In this document: piece by piece, positions 42,687 through 52,224 of the stretch
Layout: each line of letters starts with the position of its first letter
How positions within the stretch are numbered: position 1 is the first letter of the stretch
Source of the DNA: Pelolinea sp.
Lineage (GTDB): Bacteria; Chloroflexota; Anaerolineae; Anaerolineales; Anaerolineaceae
Length of the DNA: 63,307 nucleotides
Direction of reading: 5' to 3'
Assembly (NCBI GenBank): GCA_030692365.1
Contig: JAUYCC010000046.1
Span: 1-63,307, forward strand
The notes under the pieces: model-generated
Databases searched by the model: none
Seen by the model: only the letters and a program-made list of their open reading frames with translations
Told to the model about the DNA's origin: nothing
Translations under genes and position numbers: made by a program

Positions 42687-44798
42687 ATGTCACAGAAGAG
42701 CAATTTCTCAACCATCCTTTTTAAAACCATAAAACGATTTGGTCAAGACCTTTTAGGCATCCTCTTAATCACCCTGGCGGTAATATCACTCTTAAGTCTT
42801 TTGAATCTAACGGAAGGTTCACTTTCTTCTTTCTTTTCGCAATGGATTTTAAAAGGATTTGGCTGGGGTAGCTTTATCCTTGTTGGGCTGATTGGTTACA
42901 TTGGTTTCCTGATCCTATTAAGACATTTAGAACAGCTTCCAAGGTTAAATCTCGGTAGGATCATTCTCCTGGAATTATCCATGTTTGCTTTATTGGCGCT
43001 CCTTTCTATTATTAATGGTCTTTCGATAGACCGGGCAGTCAAGGGAGTTGACGGAGGGGTGGTTGGCTGGGGTTTGGCGCGGATCTTTCGCGACCTTGTC
43101 GGGCTTCCCATCTCCGCGGTCTTGTTTTTGGTTATCTTTCTCATATTCTTCATTTCCGGAATTGGCTTGTGGCACCCTTTGATGGAAATTCTGGATAGAT
43201 ATCTCACGCGAATTCTTTTCACTTCCCAACCCCCAAATTTCTCCGCCTCTCTAAAGCAGCAAGGATCGGACAGTTTATCCAAAGAACAGAAAACAAATCC
43301 TAATGCCGGTAATCAGTCTGATGCTCTTGTTGCTCCTCTCAGATCGCAAATAGATTTGCCTCCGCTTGACCTTCTTCTGGAGGCGCAAAAGAGCATCTCG
43401 GATGAATCCTTTATCCATGCCAAAGCGATCCAGATTGAAAAAACAATGGAAGAATTCGGCGTACCAGCGCGCGTTGCTGGTTACAGGGTTGGACCGACCA
43501 TTATCCAATATGCGGTTGAGCCGGGATTTGTCGAAAAGGTAAACGAAGAAGGCGATGTTTCCCGCAAGAAAGTACGCGTTGCCCAAATTTCAAGCCTGCA
43601 TCGAGACCTGACCCTTGCCCTAGCGGTTGACAGGCTGCGAATTGAAGCCCCCATCCCCAATCATTCCTATGTGGGCATTGAAATTCCCAATCAGAATAGC
43701 ACGGTGGTCAGATTAAAGTCGGTCATTCAATCTGAAACCTTTTCCAAGTCACGGTCACCATTGAAGTTGGCGCTGGGTTTGGATGTCTCGGGGAATCCGG
43801 TGATTGCTGACCTGGCGCGCATGCCACATTTACTGGTTGCGGGAACCACCGGATCGGGCAAATCGGTTTGCATCACATCCTTCATCGCTTGCCTGGCATT
43901 TAATAATTCGCCAGATGATCTAAAAATGGCAATTCTGGATCCCAAGATGGTGGAATTGGTGCGCTTCAATGGATTACCTCACCTTTTTGGGAAGGTGGAG
44001 ACCCAATTGGACCGTATGCTCGGGATTCTGGCATGGGCGACCAAGGAAATGGAAGACCGCTACCGGCTAATGGAAGCAGTAAACGCGCGCGATCTGGATA
44101 CATATAATTTGAAAATGATGCGCCGTGGTCACGCTAAACTTCCCAAGATTGTAATCTTTATTGATGAACTGGCGGATTTGATGCTTTCTGCCCCAGACCA
44201 AACCGAAGGATACCTGGTGCGCCTGGCCCAAATGGCGCGTGCGACTGGCATTCATCTTGTGGTTGCGACACAAAGGCCAAGCACTGATATCATCACGGGT
44301 TTGATCAAAGCCAATTTTCCCGCCCGCATCTCATTTATGATGGCTACATCGATTGATTCCAGAGTAATCCTCGATAGCAACGGCGCTGAAACGTTGATGG
44401 GCAGAGGCGATTTACTCTTTATTGACCCTGAAGCATCCGGACCTCTACGTGCGCAGGGTGTGCTTGTTGATGACCGAGAAATTGAAAAGATTATTGCCTA
44501 CTGGCAAAATAAAACCAGCGAACAATCTCAAGAAAACATCGCGCCTTGGGAAGATCTGATACCAATAATTGGCAATGACTCTGATCGGTTAATTGAAGCG
44601 GCAATTGAATTAATTAAAAAAGAAGGTCGGGCATCAACTTCCAGGTTACAACGTAAATTGCGTATTGGCTTTCCGCGGGCTGCCAGGCTGATGGATGAAC
44701 TGGAAGAGCGCGGGATTGTTGGACCATCTGAGGCGGGAGGCAGGGAAAGGGAAGTGCTTCTGAACGAGGATGATTCCCCGGAGCCAGAAGAGTTTTAA
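42687..44798 (+). CDS. FtsK/SpoIIIE-family DNA translocase
   Basis: A 703-residue translocase. Four to five N-terminal membrane helices (residues 20-165) are followed by a short linker and the FtsK alpha/beta motor. Walker A is GTTGSGKSVCITSF (about residue 387), Walker B is KIVIFIDELADLM. Then come RMATGIHLVVATQRPSTDIITG, FPARISF and a C-terminal winged-helix gamma domain (STSRLQRKLRIGFPRAARLMDELEERGIVGP) that reads KOPS-like sites. It moves chromosomes at the division septum. The gap 42434-42686 before it holds AT-rich sequence with no gene. Confidence 0.94.
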   Translation: MSQKSNFSTILFKTIKRFGQDLLGILLITLAVISLLSLLNLTEGSLSSFFSQWILKGFGWGSFILVGLIGYIGFLILLRHLEQLPRLNLGRIILLELSMFALLALLSIINGLSIDRAVKGVDGGVVGWGLARIFRDLVGLPISAVLFLVIFLIFFISGIGLWHPLMEILDRYLTRILFTSQPPNFSASLKQQGSDSLSKEQKTNPNAGNQSDALVAPLRSQIDLPPLDLLLEAQKSISDESFIHAKAIQIEKTMEEFGVPARVAGYRVGPTIIQYAVEPGFVEKVNEEGDVSRKKVRVAQISSLHRDLTLALAVDRLRIEAPIPNHSYVGIEIPNQNSTVVRLKSVIQSETFSKSRSPLKLALGLDVSGNPVIADLARMPHLLVAGTTGSGKSVCITSFIACLAFNNSPDDLKMAILDPKMVELVRFNGLPHLFGKVETQLDRMLGILAWATKEMEDRYRLMEAVNARDLDTYNLKMMRRGHAKLPKIVIFIDELADLMLSAPDQTEGYLVRLAQMARATGIHLVVATQRPSTDIITGLIKANFPARISFMMATSIDSRVILDSNGAETLMGRGDLLFIDPEASGPLRAQGVLVDDREIEKIIAYWQNKTSEQSQENIAPWEDLIPIIGNDSDRLIEAAIELIKKEGRASTSRLQRKLRIGFPRAARLMDELEERGIVGPSEAGGREREVLLNEDDSPEPEEF

Positions 44799-44839
44799 TT
44801 ACCTGTTACGCATAGCAAATCTCACATAAGGAAATAAAT

Positions 44840-45415
44840 TTGACTGATTTTCTGAGAAAAATATTTGGCAAGCTGTTAAATTCCATTGCTGCGTTTTTTA
44901 ATTCATTGGAATTTTCCCCCGACCTTATAACCATTTTGGGTGTATTTGGGAATTTCCTGGCTGCATGGTTCATCGCAAACGGAAACCTTTTTACAGGTGG
45001 CTTGTTGGTGCTTGTTTTCGGATTGTTTGACGCAATTGATGGATCGATGGCAAGATTGCAGGGCGGCGAAACAAAATTTGGCGCTTTTCTGGATTCTGTA
45101 TTGGACAGATATTCAGAACTAGCGATTTTCTTTGGCATTTTAATTTATTCGCTGCGGGGTTCAAATCCTGTCAATTGCCTTCTGGTTTTTCTTGCGACTG
45201 CGGGTTCCGTGTTAGTGTCTTATATTCGGGCACGTGCCCAATCTTTGGGTATTGATACAAAAATCGGGATTCTGACCCGTGTGGAAAGATACTTGGTTAT
45301 TGTCCCCTCATTATTGGTCGGACGTCCTGATGTGGGTTTATGGATTATCGCGATTTTGGGCAATATCACTGCTCTTCAACGTATCTGGCATGTTAAGCAG
45401 CAGCTTAAGCAATGA
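44840..45415 (+). CDS. CDP-alcohol phosphatidyltransferase-family membrane protein
   Basis: A 191-residue phospholipid synthase with the family signature visible as DAIDGSMARLQGG...GAFLDSVLDRYSE (D-G-x2-A-R-x8-G-x3-D-x3-D). It attaches inositol phosphate, glycerol phosphate or another alcohol to CDP-diacylglycerol; the acceptor is uncertain, but actinobacterial and Chloroflexi relatives include PIP synthases. The start is TTG with AAGGA upstream. It is close to ftsK and lgt on the same strand. Confidence 0.9.
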   Translation: MTDFLRKIFGKLLNSIAAFFNSLEFSPDLITILGVFGNFLAAWFIANGNLFTGGLLVLVFGLFDAIDGSMARLQGGETKFGAFLDSVLDRYSELAIFFGILIYSLRGSNPVNCLLVFLATAGSVLVSYIRARAQSLGIDTKIGILTRVERYLVIVPSLLVGRPDVGLWIIAILGNITALQRIWHVKQQLKQ

Positions 45416-45465
45416 TAATGAATTAAAATATCAATCCAAGTTTTTATCAGAGGAAGGAATTTAAA

Positions 45466-46284
45466 ATGCCTGATGGATTTTTTATCGGACCACTTAAAAT
45501 TTACTTTTATGGAATTATTATCATGTTGGGAGTTCTGGCCGCAGTTGCGATTGTGGTGAGAGAAACCAAGCGACTTGGGCTGGATAGCGAAATTGTTTGG
45601 GATATGTTACCGTGGCTGCTGATCATGGGTATCATTGGCGCGCGCTTATGGCACGTTATTACTCCGTCAAAATCCATGGGTTTCGGTCCCGAATATTATT
45701 TCTCCCATCCGTTGGAAATTCTGGATACGCGTAATGGTGGGTTGGGGATTCCAGGAGCCGTCATTGGTGGCGTAATCGCAATGATTATCTATACCAGGAG
45801 GAAAAAACTATCCTTTTTGACCTGGGCGGATATCAGCGTCCCAGGATTGGCGCTGGCGCAGGCGATTGGCCGGTGGGGAAACTTTATTAACCAGGAACTT
45901 TACGGGCCGCCCTCAACCCTTCCTTGGGCAATTTTTATCGACAAGGCACGCCGTCTGCCCGGATATGAGGATTTCTCCACCTTTCACCCGATGTTTCTCT
46001 ATGAATCATTATGGAGTATTTTCAATTTCTTCCTGCTGCTTTTCCTGGGCAGGGCGTATGAATCCAAATTGAAACCCGGTGACATTTTTTGGGTCTATTT
46101 GATCGTTTATCCGGTTGGAAGATTCTTTTTGGAATTTATCCGCCTTGACCCCTCCCTTGTCGGTGGAATTAATGCGAACCAGATTACCATGGCTGTTGTG
46201 GCAGTGTTTGGTATCGTAATGCTGATTAATAATCGAGTTCGAAAGACCAAACCCGCAGACGAAGAACAGATAATTCCTTCGTAA
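45466..46284 (+). CDS. lgt: Prolipoprotein diacylglyceryl transferase
   Basis: A 272-residue polytopic enzyme that adds diacylglycerol to the lipobox cysteine, the step before LspA. It has the GG-x2-IPGA block (GGLGIPGAVIGGVI) and the signature AQAIGRWGNFINQELYG. Arg/Tyr in the later helices (YPVGRFFLEFIR) also fit. It has a GAGG-AAGG ribosome site before ATG 45466. Two lipoproteins in this window (the PQQ and cytochrome-like proteins) are natural substrates. Confidence 0.95.
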   Translation: MPDGFFIGPLKIYFYGIIIMLGVLAAVAIVVRETKRLGLDSEIVWDMLPWLLIMGIIGARLWHVITPSKSMGFGPEYYFSHPLEILDTRNGGLGIPGAVIGGVIAMIIYTRRKKLSFLTWADISVPGLALAQAIGRWGNFINQELYGPPSTLPWAIFIDKARRLPGYEDFSTFHPMFLYESLWSIFNFFLLLFLGRAYESKLKPGDIFWVYLIVYPVGRFFLEFIRLDPSLVGGINANQITMAVVAVFGIVMLINNRVRKTKPADEEQIIPS

Positions 46285-46361
46285 ATTAATGATTAATTAT
46301 TGTTAAGGTTATTCTAAGAAATAATGGTTTAAAGAAACCATACAATAATTAAAATTCAAAT

Positions 46362-46817
46362 TTGAGGGATAAATATGAACCAAAATTACTTGGTGAAATA
46401 AACGTTCAGATCAACAAGGAGCTGTATTCTGGTTATCCTTACCTGTCTATGGCTGCACACTTTTCCCAGGCTAAAGAAGAACTGGAACATGCTATGAAGT
46501 TCTACGAATTTCTCAACGACCGCGGCGCCAAGGTGGAATTGCAGGCAAGTGCTCAGCCTGACACCAAGTTCGGTTCACCGATAACAGTATTTGAACAGGT
46601 GTTAGAACATGAAATCTTCGTTACTACCCGGATTCATCTGCTCTATGAAATTGCTGTCGTTGAAAAAGACTACCCCACACAGGTTTTCTTGCAGTGGTTT
46701 GTCAATGAACAGGTGGAAGAAGAGAAGCACGCAACAGAAATCCTCGAAGCTCTCAAACTTGGTGGGGAATCCGGCAGCGCACTGATCATGATGGATAAGG
46801 CGCTGGGATCTCGATAA
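46362..46817 (+). CDS. Ferritin-like iron storage protein (start region possibly disturbed)
   Basis: A 151-residue non-haem ferritin. The E-H-E ferroxidase residues are visible in INKELYSGYPYLSMAAHF, KEELEHAMKFYEFLND, VLEHEIFVTTRI and NEQVEEEKHATEIL. As read, the frame can only start at TTG 46362, which lacks a ribosome site. A GAGGG Shine-Dalgarno sits before ATG 46375, whose frame (AACCAAAATT) ends after eight codons. Restoring a third C gives MNPKLLGEIN, a typical ferritin start. So there may be a one-base deletion or base-call error here. Confidence 0.85.
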   Translation: MRDKYEPKLLGEINVQINKELYSGYPYLSMAAHFSQAKEELEHAMKFYEFLNDRGAKVELQASAQPDTKFGSPITVFEQVLEHEIFVTTRIHLLYEIAVVEKDYPTQVFLQWFVNEQVEEEKHATEILEALKLGGESGSALIMMDKALGSR

Positions 46818-46826
46818 TAAACAGAA

Positions 46827-46855
46827 AGAGGTTTCAATTAGAAACCTCTTTTTTT
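46827..46855 (+). terminator. Rho-independent terminator after the ferritin gene
   Basis: AGAGGTTTC-AATTA-GAAACCTCT (9-bp perfect stem, 46827-46849) is followed by TTTTTTT. It lies between convergent genes. The minus strand reads it with a weaker T-tract. Confidence 0.92.
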
Positions 46856-46858
46856 ATC

Positions 46859-47359
46859 CTACCATCCATTTAAAAATGGTTCCCAATCATCGTACAAAGT
46901 GAGGTAATGGTTATAAATATACATGGCTGAAGCTGGGGGTTCCTGCGGTATCTTCATCAAGTGCATTCCGGATTGCTGAAGAGTTCTGCCACCTTTCTTA
47001 TGGTTACAATAGGCGCAGGCTGTCACCACATTTGGCCAGGAATGCAGCCCACCCAAATGTTTGGGGTTGATATGGTCAATGGTCAAATCCCGATGGGTAC
47101 TTCCGCAATACTGGCAGGTTAAATTATCCCGTCTGAAAACTTCTTTACGCGTCAATTTGACTTTGGCTCTTGGTTTGTGAACCATCGTTTGCAAGCGGAT
47201 AATGGAGGGACGAGGAAAAGACGCGCAAATAGTGTGTATCTCACCGCGGCCGTTTTTTACCAATGACGCTTTATCCAGTACCATCAGGCAAACCGCGCGC
47301 CGCATATTACACACATTGAGTGGTTCAAAATTGGCGTTCAGGACGAGCACGTTTTCCAT
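46859..47359 (-). CDS. HNH endonuclease family protein
   Basis: A 166-residue protein. An N-terminal region (VLNANFEPLNVCNMRRAVCLM) is followed by a zinc-bound HNH domain: CQYCGSTHRDLTIDHINPKHLGG, then NVVTACAYCNHKKGGRTL. The H-N-H residues and two CxxC pairs are present. These stand-alone HNH proteins are common in bacteria and often phage- or element-linked; its role here is unknown. No phage genes flank it. Confidence 0.88.
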   Translation of the reverse strand: MENVLVLNANFEPLNVCNMRRAVCLMVLDKASLVKNGRGEIHTICASFPRPSIIRLQTMVHKPRAKVKLTRKEVFRRDNLTCQYCGSTHRDLTIDHINPKHLGGLHSWPNVVTACAYCNHKKGGRTLQQSGMHLMKIPQEPPASAMYIYNHYLTLYDDWEPFLNGW

Positions 47360-47428
47360 AGGAAAAAACCTCCGCTGATTATAGCACTATTGATTTTTGA
47401 GTGATTTTTTTTGGGGTGAAATTCTCAC

Positions 47429-47437
47429 TGGTATAAT
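47429..47437 (+). promoter_or_regulatory. Extended -10 promoter of tyrS
   Basis: TGGTATAAT (hexamer TATAAT at 47432-47437) lies 33 bp upstream of the likely TTG start. The string CTGGTATAATTT is almost the same as that before rpmH. Confidence 0.6.
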
Positions 47438-47470
47438 TTACAGTCAGTTTTATTTTTCATGGAGGTTATT

Positions 47471-48682
47471 TTGGTAATTGAAGATCAGGTTGCATTGTTG
47501 ATGCAGGGGACAGAATATGGGGACGAAGAAATCAAAGCCGCGATGAGCGCGGAATTAAAGAATCGCCTTATCCTTGCTGAAAAAGAAAACCGCCCGCTGA
47601 AAATCTATTGTGGTTACGACCCCACCAAGGCTGACCTTCATTTAGGCCATACCGTCACTATGCGGAAATTACGCCAGTTTCAGGAATTAGGTCATGAGGT
47701 TACATTCCTGATTGGCGATTACACAGCTTTAATTGGCGATCCGTCTGATAAAGATGTTACCCGGCCTGTCATTAAACTGGAAGAAGCCAGGGAAAACGGT
47801 CGAACCTACACGCAGCAGGCTTTTCGAATTCTTGATCCCGATAAAACTATCGTCCGCTATAATTCGGAATGGTTGTCTAAATTAAATTTCGCAGAAATAA
47901 TCCGGCTGGCCCAAAATTTCACTGTCCAGCAATTCCTGAGCCGTGAAAAATTTAAGTTACGCTGGGATAAGGGCGACGCGGTGTATTTGCACGAAACCTT
48001 GTACGCGATTATGCAGGGGTACGATGCTTATCAGTTAAAAACAGATGTGCAGGTAGGCGGCACGGACCAGTTCTTCAATATTGTCACTGCTTCACGCAAA
48101 ATTATGACATCCATGGGCATTCTTCCCAATATCGCGATGTGCCTTGGGATTCTACCCGGCACAGACGGCGTCGAGAAAATGAGCAAGTCGATGGGAAATC
48201 ATATTCCCATTAATTCGACACCGGAAGATATGTATGGCAAAGTAATGAGCATACCCGACCAGGCTATGCCGATTTACTCCCGCCTGGTAACGCGTTGGAC
48301 ACCGGATGAAATTACAGCGATCGAAAACGGATTAAAAAAAGGATCATTGCACCCGCGAGACGCTAAAATGAAACTCGCGTTCGAAATCACGGATTCATTC
48401 TATGGAAGAGAGGGAGTAGAGCGAGCCGAAGCGGATTTTGTGAACAAATTCCAAAAAAATGCGCTGCCTGAAGAAATGGGTTCATTCACAATTGGGGCTT
48501 CAGATATATGTCTGGATATCTTGAGTGGTTCTGGTCTGGTGAATAGCAGAAGTGAAGGCCGGTCCATGATCAGTCAAAAGGCGGTTAAGCTGGATGGAGT
48601 AGTTATTCCTGATTGGGATAGTGCCATGCATCCTGGAGTGCTGCAAGTCGGTAAGAGAAAATTCATCCGCCTGGTTAAATAA
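47471..48682 (+). CDS. tyrS: Tyrosyl-tRNA synthetase
   Basis: A 403-residue class Ic synthetase. The HIGH motif is DLHLGHTVTMRKL, the tyrosine pocket is CGYDPTKADLHLGH, and KMSKS is VEKMSKSMGNHI. The QVGGTDQFFNI motif is typical of TyrRS. The C-terminal S4 domain is VNSRSEGRSMISQKAVKLDG. TTG 47471 is preferred over ATG 47459 because GGAGG is at 47461-47465, inside the sequence after the ATG. No T-box is seen upstream, in contrast to ileS. Confidence 0.94.
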   Translation: MVIEDQVALLMQGTEYGDEEIKAAMSAELKNRLILAEKENRPLKIYCGYDPTKADLHLGHTVTMRKLRQFQELGHEVTFLIGDYTALIGDPSDKDVTRPVIKLEEARENGRTYTQQAFRILDPDKTIVRYNSEWLSKLNFAEIIRLAQNFTVQQFLSREKFKLRWDKGDAVYLHETLYAIMQGYDAYQLKTDVQVGGTDQFFNIVTASRKIMTSMGILPNIAMCLGILPGTDGVEKMSKSMGNHIPINSTPEDMYGKVMSIPDQAMPIYSRLVTRWTPDEITAIENGLKKGSLHPRDAKMKLAFEITDSFYGREGVERAEADFVNKFQKNALPEEMGSFTIGASDICLDILSGSGLVNSRSEGRSMISQKAVKLDGVVIPDWDSAMHPGVLQVGKRKFIRLVK

Positions 48683-48684
48683 AA

Positions 48685-51300
48685 TTATTCTGTTGCAAGG
48701 CTGTAAATCGCTCTGCCGGTTGAGCGGGCTTTGAATGGGTTCTGTTCTTCCAAAACGAGGACAACGGTAATAGGTGTTCCAGACCAGTTAGATGGCGTTC
48801 CAGCCACAAACCAGGAAACATTGCTGTTTGAATCAACGCCTTGGGCGGTAATTTCCCACCCGGAAATCCCTTTAGATTTAAGAAAATCATTAATCGAATT
48901 TGCCTGGTCTGCTGACACACCTCTACTCTGCTTCTTTTCGGAGAGAAAAACCCATCCTTCCTCGGATGTATCAACCGCTGAAAGGATTTGCGGGTTGGGT
49001 ATCAGGCCATGGTGAGTAATTGCACTTGCCGATGCCGCAATTTGAAGTGGGCTTACACGCAAAGGATCCTCACTGAAGAATAAGTCATGCCACATTAAAT
49101 CAGGGACATAATGAACGGTTTCGTTGATTGGCAATCCAATATCCGGTGTTCGGGTAAGCATGAAGTCGTTGATCACTTTCCTGACCTTATTAGAACCAGT
49201 AATTCCAATGGTTTGAATGAGCGCCGAAGGACACCCATCCATAATTGCCTGATTAAAAGCGTTTTCTTCTGTTTCCACTATCGCGCATCCTGATGAGGTA
49301 ATGCTATTTGCAACCTGAATAGATAGGTCATAATCCGGAAGGTCGGTAGGGTTGATTTGAGATAACAAGAAAGGTGTAAAAAGGCTGTCAATCGGATAAG
49401 CGCCTTGAACTGCTCTGTTAATAAAGGGTGAATCTGGATCCGATTTCCAAATTCCCCAGGAATTCTTCAGGTCGTTGGAATTTATATATGGATGAGAAGC
49501 GATAGCCAGAATCTCGCCGTTCTCTGCATTCAACACAATGGCGCTGCCTATAAATGGCTGGAGAAGCTCATCAACCGCTTTTTGCAGTTTCAGGTCAACT
49601 GTTAGGCGCACATCTCTTCCAGGAAGAGGCTGGTCAAAAAGAAGATAATTAAACCACATATCAAAAGCTGGATAGCCTTTTTCACCTCCCAGGTAATCTT
49701 CTTGCGAGGCTTCCAAACCGGCACTGCCGTATGTACTATCAATAAACCCAACAGTGTTGCTGAGCGGGGCATACTGATTCTTGCGGGTAAATTGGCCAAT
49801 CTCACCGACAGAACTCACGATTACCGTATCATTCCGATCTAGGATTGCGCCGCGTTTCACAAACTGGGCGGCAATCAGGTGACGGGGATTATCTGCTCTG
49901 AGCTGCAGATCACGTGAGCGGATGATCGCCCACCAACCTGTGGCTAAAGCAATCAATAAAAAGCTGAAAGCGAATAATAGACCCAGAATATGGAATGCCC
50001 GGAAATCATAGCGATTTTCATCTATTCTGTTATGATCTGATTCGATGAACAGGAGAATACATGCCGAAAGGAAAGAAATAAGGAGGGAAGAGCCTCCATA
50101 GGATAAAAATGGCAATGTGACTCCGGTGATCGGAAGAAGACGGATATTCCCTCCTATGATAAGAATGGCCTGGGAGGTGAGGAAAAGACTGATACCGGCG
50201 GCAAGATAACGGTAATAAAGATTGGAAGTCCTGATTGCGATAGAGAACCCCCTGAATAAAAGAAGAGCAAATAAAAGAACCAACGCGATTGACCCAAACA
50301 AACCTGTCTCTTCCACAATTGCAGAATAAATAAAATCAGAATGCGAAATTGGAATCAACCGCGGGTTTCCTAGCCCGATACCGGCCCCTGATAACCCTCC
50401 TACAGCAATGGCGATAATAGATTGGGTGATCTGGTAAGAACCTGCCTGGGTATCAGCCCAGGGGAGCATCCAGCCTTGAAAACGGATACGGATGAGATCG
50501 ATTGAAAAATATCCCACGATCGTGGAAATGGCGATTATCCCTAAACCGATGGCCAATATCCTCTTCTTGCCAAAGGTGATAAAGAGCATAAAAATGTAGA
50601 TGGCAATAAATATCAGTGCTGTTCCCAGATCATGTTGGGCGATCAGAATAAAAAGGGCTGCAAGAACCAGCACAACGGTAGGAAAAATGGTCTGAATGAT
50701 CCTGATGCGGGAATAATTATTATCGGAAAAATAGGCTGAAAGATAAATAATAAGCAATAACTTCAATAGTTCCGAAGGTTGGAAATATAATCCTTTGAAG
50801 CCCAGCCACAGGCGTGGACTTTCACCGCCGGGATAGGTTCCAAATAAAAAGGTCAAGGCCGAAAGAATTAATCCAAACGCGAGTAAAAGATATTTGTATT
50901 TCTTAAACGTGGAAAGGATTTGCGGCTGCCTGAAAAACAGATAAGAAAATCCAACGCAGGTCAGGAACCAAATGGCCTGGCGCAGCCCGAAAATGAAATT
51001 AATCCGCCAAATAGTAAGAATGCCCCAACCAATTAATAACCCAAACACTGACACAAGTGTTGGATCATTTAGATTGAGGTATTTTTTAGTTAATTTAAGA
51101 AACCAAAAGAAACCGGCGCACCAAAGGATAAATCCCAGCCAATGTGACCAAACCAGGTCTGCGGACCATGAGCGATATTTAACTGCTGGCGATAAGGTCA
51201 GGATAAGCGAAAATAACCCCAGAAAAATAACTGCGAACCAACTTAACCGGCTTCTTACACCGGTTCTGATCTCTTCCAGAGACTTAGCAAGTAGAGACAC
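48685..51300 (-). CDS. RodA/FtsW-type SEDS glycosyltransferase fused to a degenerate penicillin-binding-protein transpeptidase domain
   Basis: An 871-residue protein. Residues 1 to about 440 form the SEDS polymerase with about ten helices: LYFQPSELLKLLLIIYLSAYF, the catalytic-Asp region PISHSDFIYSAIVEE with D322, and GVTLPFLSYGGSSLL. The rest is a class B PBP-like part (PGRDVRLTVDLKLQKAVDELL, GSAIVLNAENGEILAIASHPY, NRAVQGAYP). The three transpeptidase motifs are eroded: S-x-x-K is S639-L-F-T642 and K-T-G is replaced by I-T-A (817-819). The S-x-N motif is not apparent. The polymerase half should work; cross-linking should not. GTG 51300 overlaps the mtnP stop. Confidence 0.85.
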   Translation of the reverse strand: MSLLAKSLEEIRTGVRSRLSWFAVIFLGLFSLILTLSPAVKYRSWSADLVWSHWLGFILWCAGFFWFLKLTKKYLNLNDPTLVSVFGLLIGWGILTIWRINFIFGLRQAIWFLTCVGFSYLFFRQPQILSTFKKYKYLLLAFGLILSALTFLFGTYPGGESPRLWLGFKGLYFQPSELLKLLLIIYLSAYFSDNNYSRIRIIQTIFPTVVLVLAALFILIAQHDLGTALIFIAIYIFMLFITFGKKRILAIGLGIIAISTIVGYFSIDLIRIRFQGWMLPWADTQAGSYQITQSIIAIAVGGLSGAGIGLGNPRLIPISHSDFIYSAIVEETGLFGSIALVLLFALLLFRGFSIAIRTSNLYYRYLAAGISLFLTSQAILIIGGNIRLLPITGVTLPFLSYGGSSLLISFLSACILLFIESDHNRIDENRYDFRAFHILGLLFAFSFLLIALATGWWAIIRSRDLQLRADNPRHLIAAQFVKRGAILDRNDTVIVSSVGEIGQFTRKNQYAPLSNTVGFIDSTYGSAGLEASQEDYLGGEKGYPAFDMWFNYLLFDQPLPGRDVRLTVDLKLQKAVDELLQPFIGSAIVLNAENGEILAIASHPYINSNDLKNSWGIWKSDPDSPFINRAVQGAYPIDSLFTPFLLSQINPTDLPDYDLSIQVANSITSSGCAIVETEENAFNQAIMDGCPSALIQTIGITGSNKVRKVINDFMLTRTPDIGLPINETVHYVPDLMWHDLFFSEDPLRVSPLQIAASASAITHHGLIPNPQILSAVDTSEEGWVFLSEKKQSRGVSADQANSINDFLKSKGISGWEITAQGVDSNSNVSWFVAGTPSNWSGTPITVVLVLEEQNPFKARSTGRAIYSLATE

Positions 51301-52163
51301 TACAGGTATTTTTTAACCAATATTCCCAATTTCTTTTTTGTATTTTTCGGAATCCTGTTGCGTTGGGTCATGATGGCATCTTTGAGAATATTCTGACAAT
51401 CACAGTCATTGGACTCGGGTAGTAATTGAATAAGCCTTTCTAAAGCGTTCTGTGCCAACGTGGTGTTTTGATTAAGCACCTTGATGACCATTTCAACCGT
51501 CACTGGCAATTCACTGGAATGCCATACATCATAATCAGTTACATGTGCCATGGTGGCGTAGCAAATCTCCGCCTCGCGAGCCAAAAATGCTTCGGGGCAG
51601 GCCGTCATACCGATGATAGACATGCCCCATTCCCTGAAAAGGTTGGATTCTGCTTTTGTGGAGAATCGCGGTCCTTCAATGGTGATATAAGTACCGCCCT
51701 TATGGATGACAGCCCCGGTTGATTTGAGCGCTTCAATCACTGAATTTGATAAATCCATACAAAAAGGATCAGCGGTGCCGATATGGGCGACAACTCCCTC
51801 TCCAAAGAATGACCGGGGGCGGAGAGAGGTAAAGTCAACCAATTGATCAGGGATTACGATATGCCCGGGTCGGAAATCTTCACGAAGAGAGCCACAAGCT
51901 GACACGCTCACAATGCGCGTTGCACCGATTGATTTCAAGGCATAGATATTCGCACGGCTGTTGACCTCTGTCGGCAATAGCGTATGGCCAATACCATGCC
52001 GGGCAAGGAACGCCACTTTTTTCCCGGATATCTCGCCGATGGTGATTGGAGAACTAGGATTTCCAAAAGGTGTTTCTACTATAAACTGTTTGCCATTCTT
52101 AAGCGATGGAAATTGATAAAGCCCTGACCCACCAATAACAGCTAATACCGGGTTTTTATTCAT
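51300..52163 (-). CDS. mtnP: S-methyl-5'-thioadenosine phosphorylase
   Basis: A 287-residue PNP-superfamily phosphorylase that splits methylthioadenosine to adenine and methylthioribose-1-phosphate. It has VLAVIGGSGLYQFPSL, VAFLARHGIGHTLLPTEVNSRANIYALKSIG, GTYITIEGPRFSTKAES, MTACPEAFLAREAEICYATMAHVTDYD (the purine Asp). ATG 52163 follows GGAG and is the family start; an in-frame ATG 52196 lacks a ribosome site. Related proteins may prefer guanosine or inosine. It is embedded among cell-wall genes, which is odd. Confidence 0.92.
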   Translation of the reverse strand: MNKNPVLAVIGGSGLYQFPSLKNGKQFIVETPFGNPSSPITIGEISGKKVAFLARHGIGHTLLPTEVNSRANIYALKSIGATRIVSVSACGSLREDFRPGHIVIPDQLVDFTSLRPRSFFGEGVVAHIGTADPFCMDLSNSVIEALKSTGAVIHKGGTYITIEGPRFSTKAESNLFREWGMSIIGMTACPEAFLAREAEICYATMAHVTDYDVWHSSELPVTVEMVIKVLNQNTTLAQNALERLIQLLPESNDCDCQNILKDAIMTQRNRIPKNTKKKLGILVKKYL

Positions 52164-52224
52164 ATATTCTCCATTAGAATTCATGCAATAGCCCAACCGC
52201 GATTATATCGTACCAACGCTTTGG

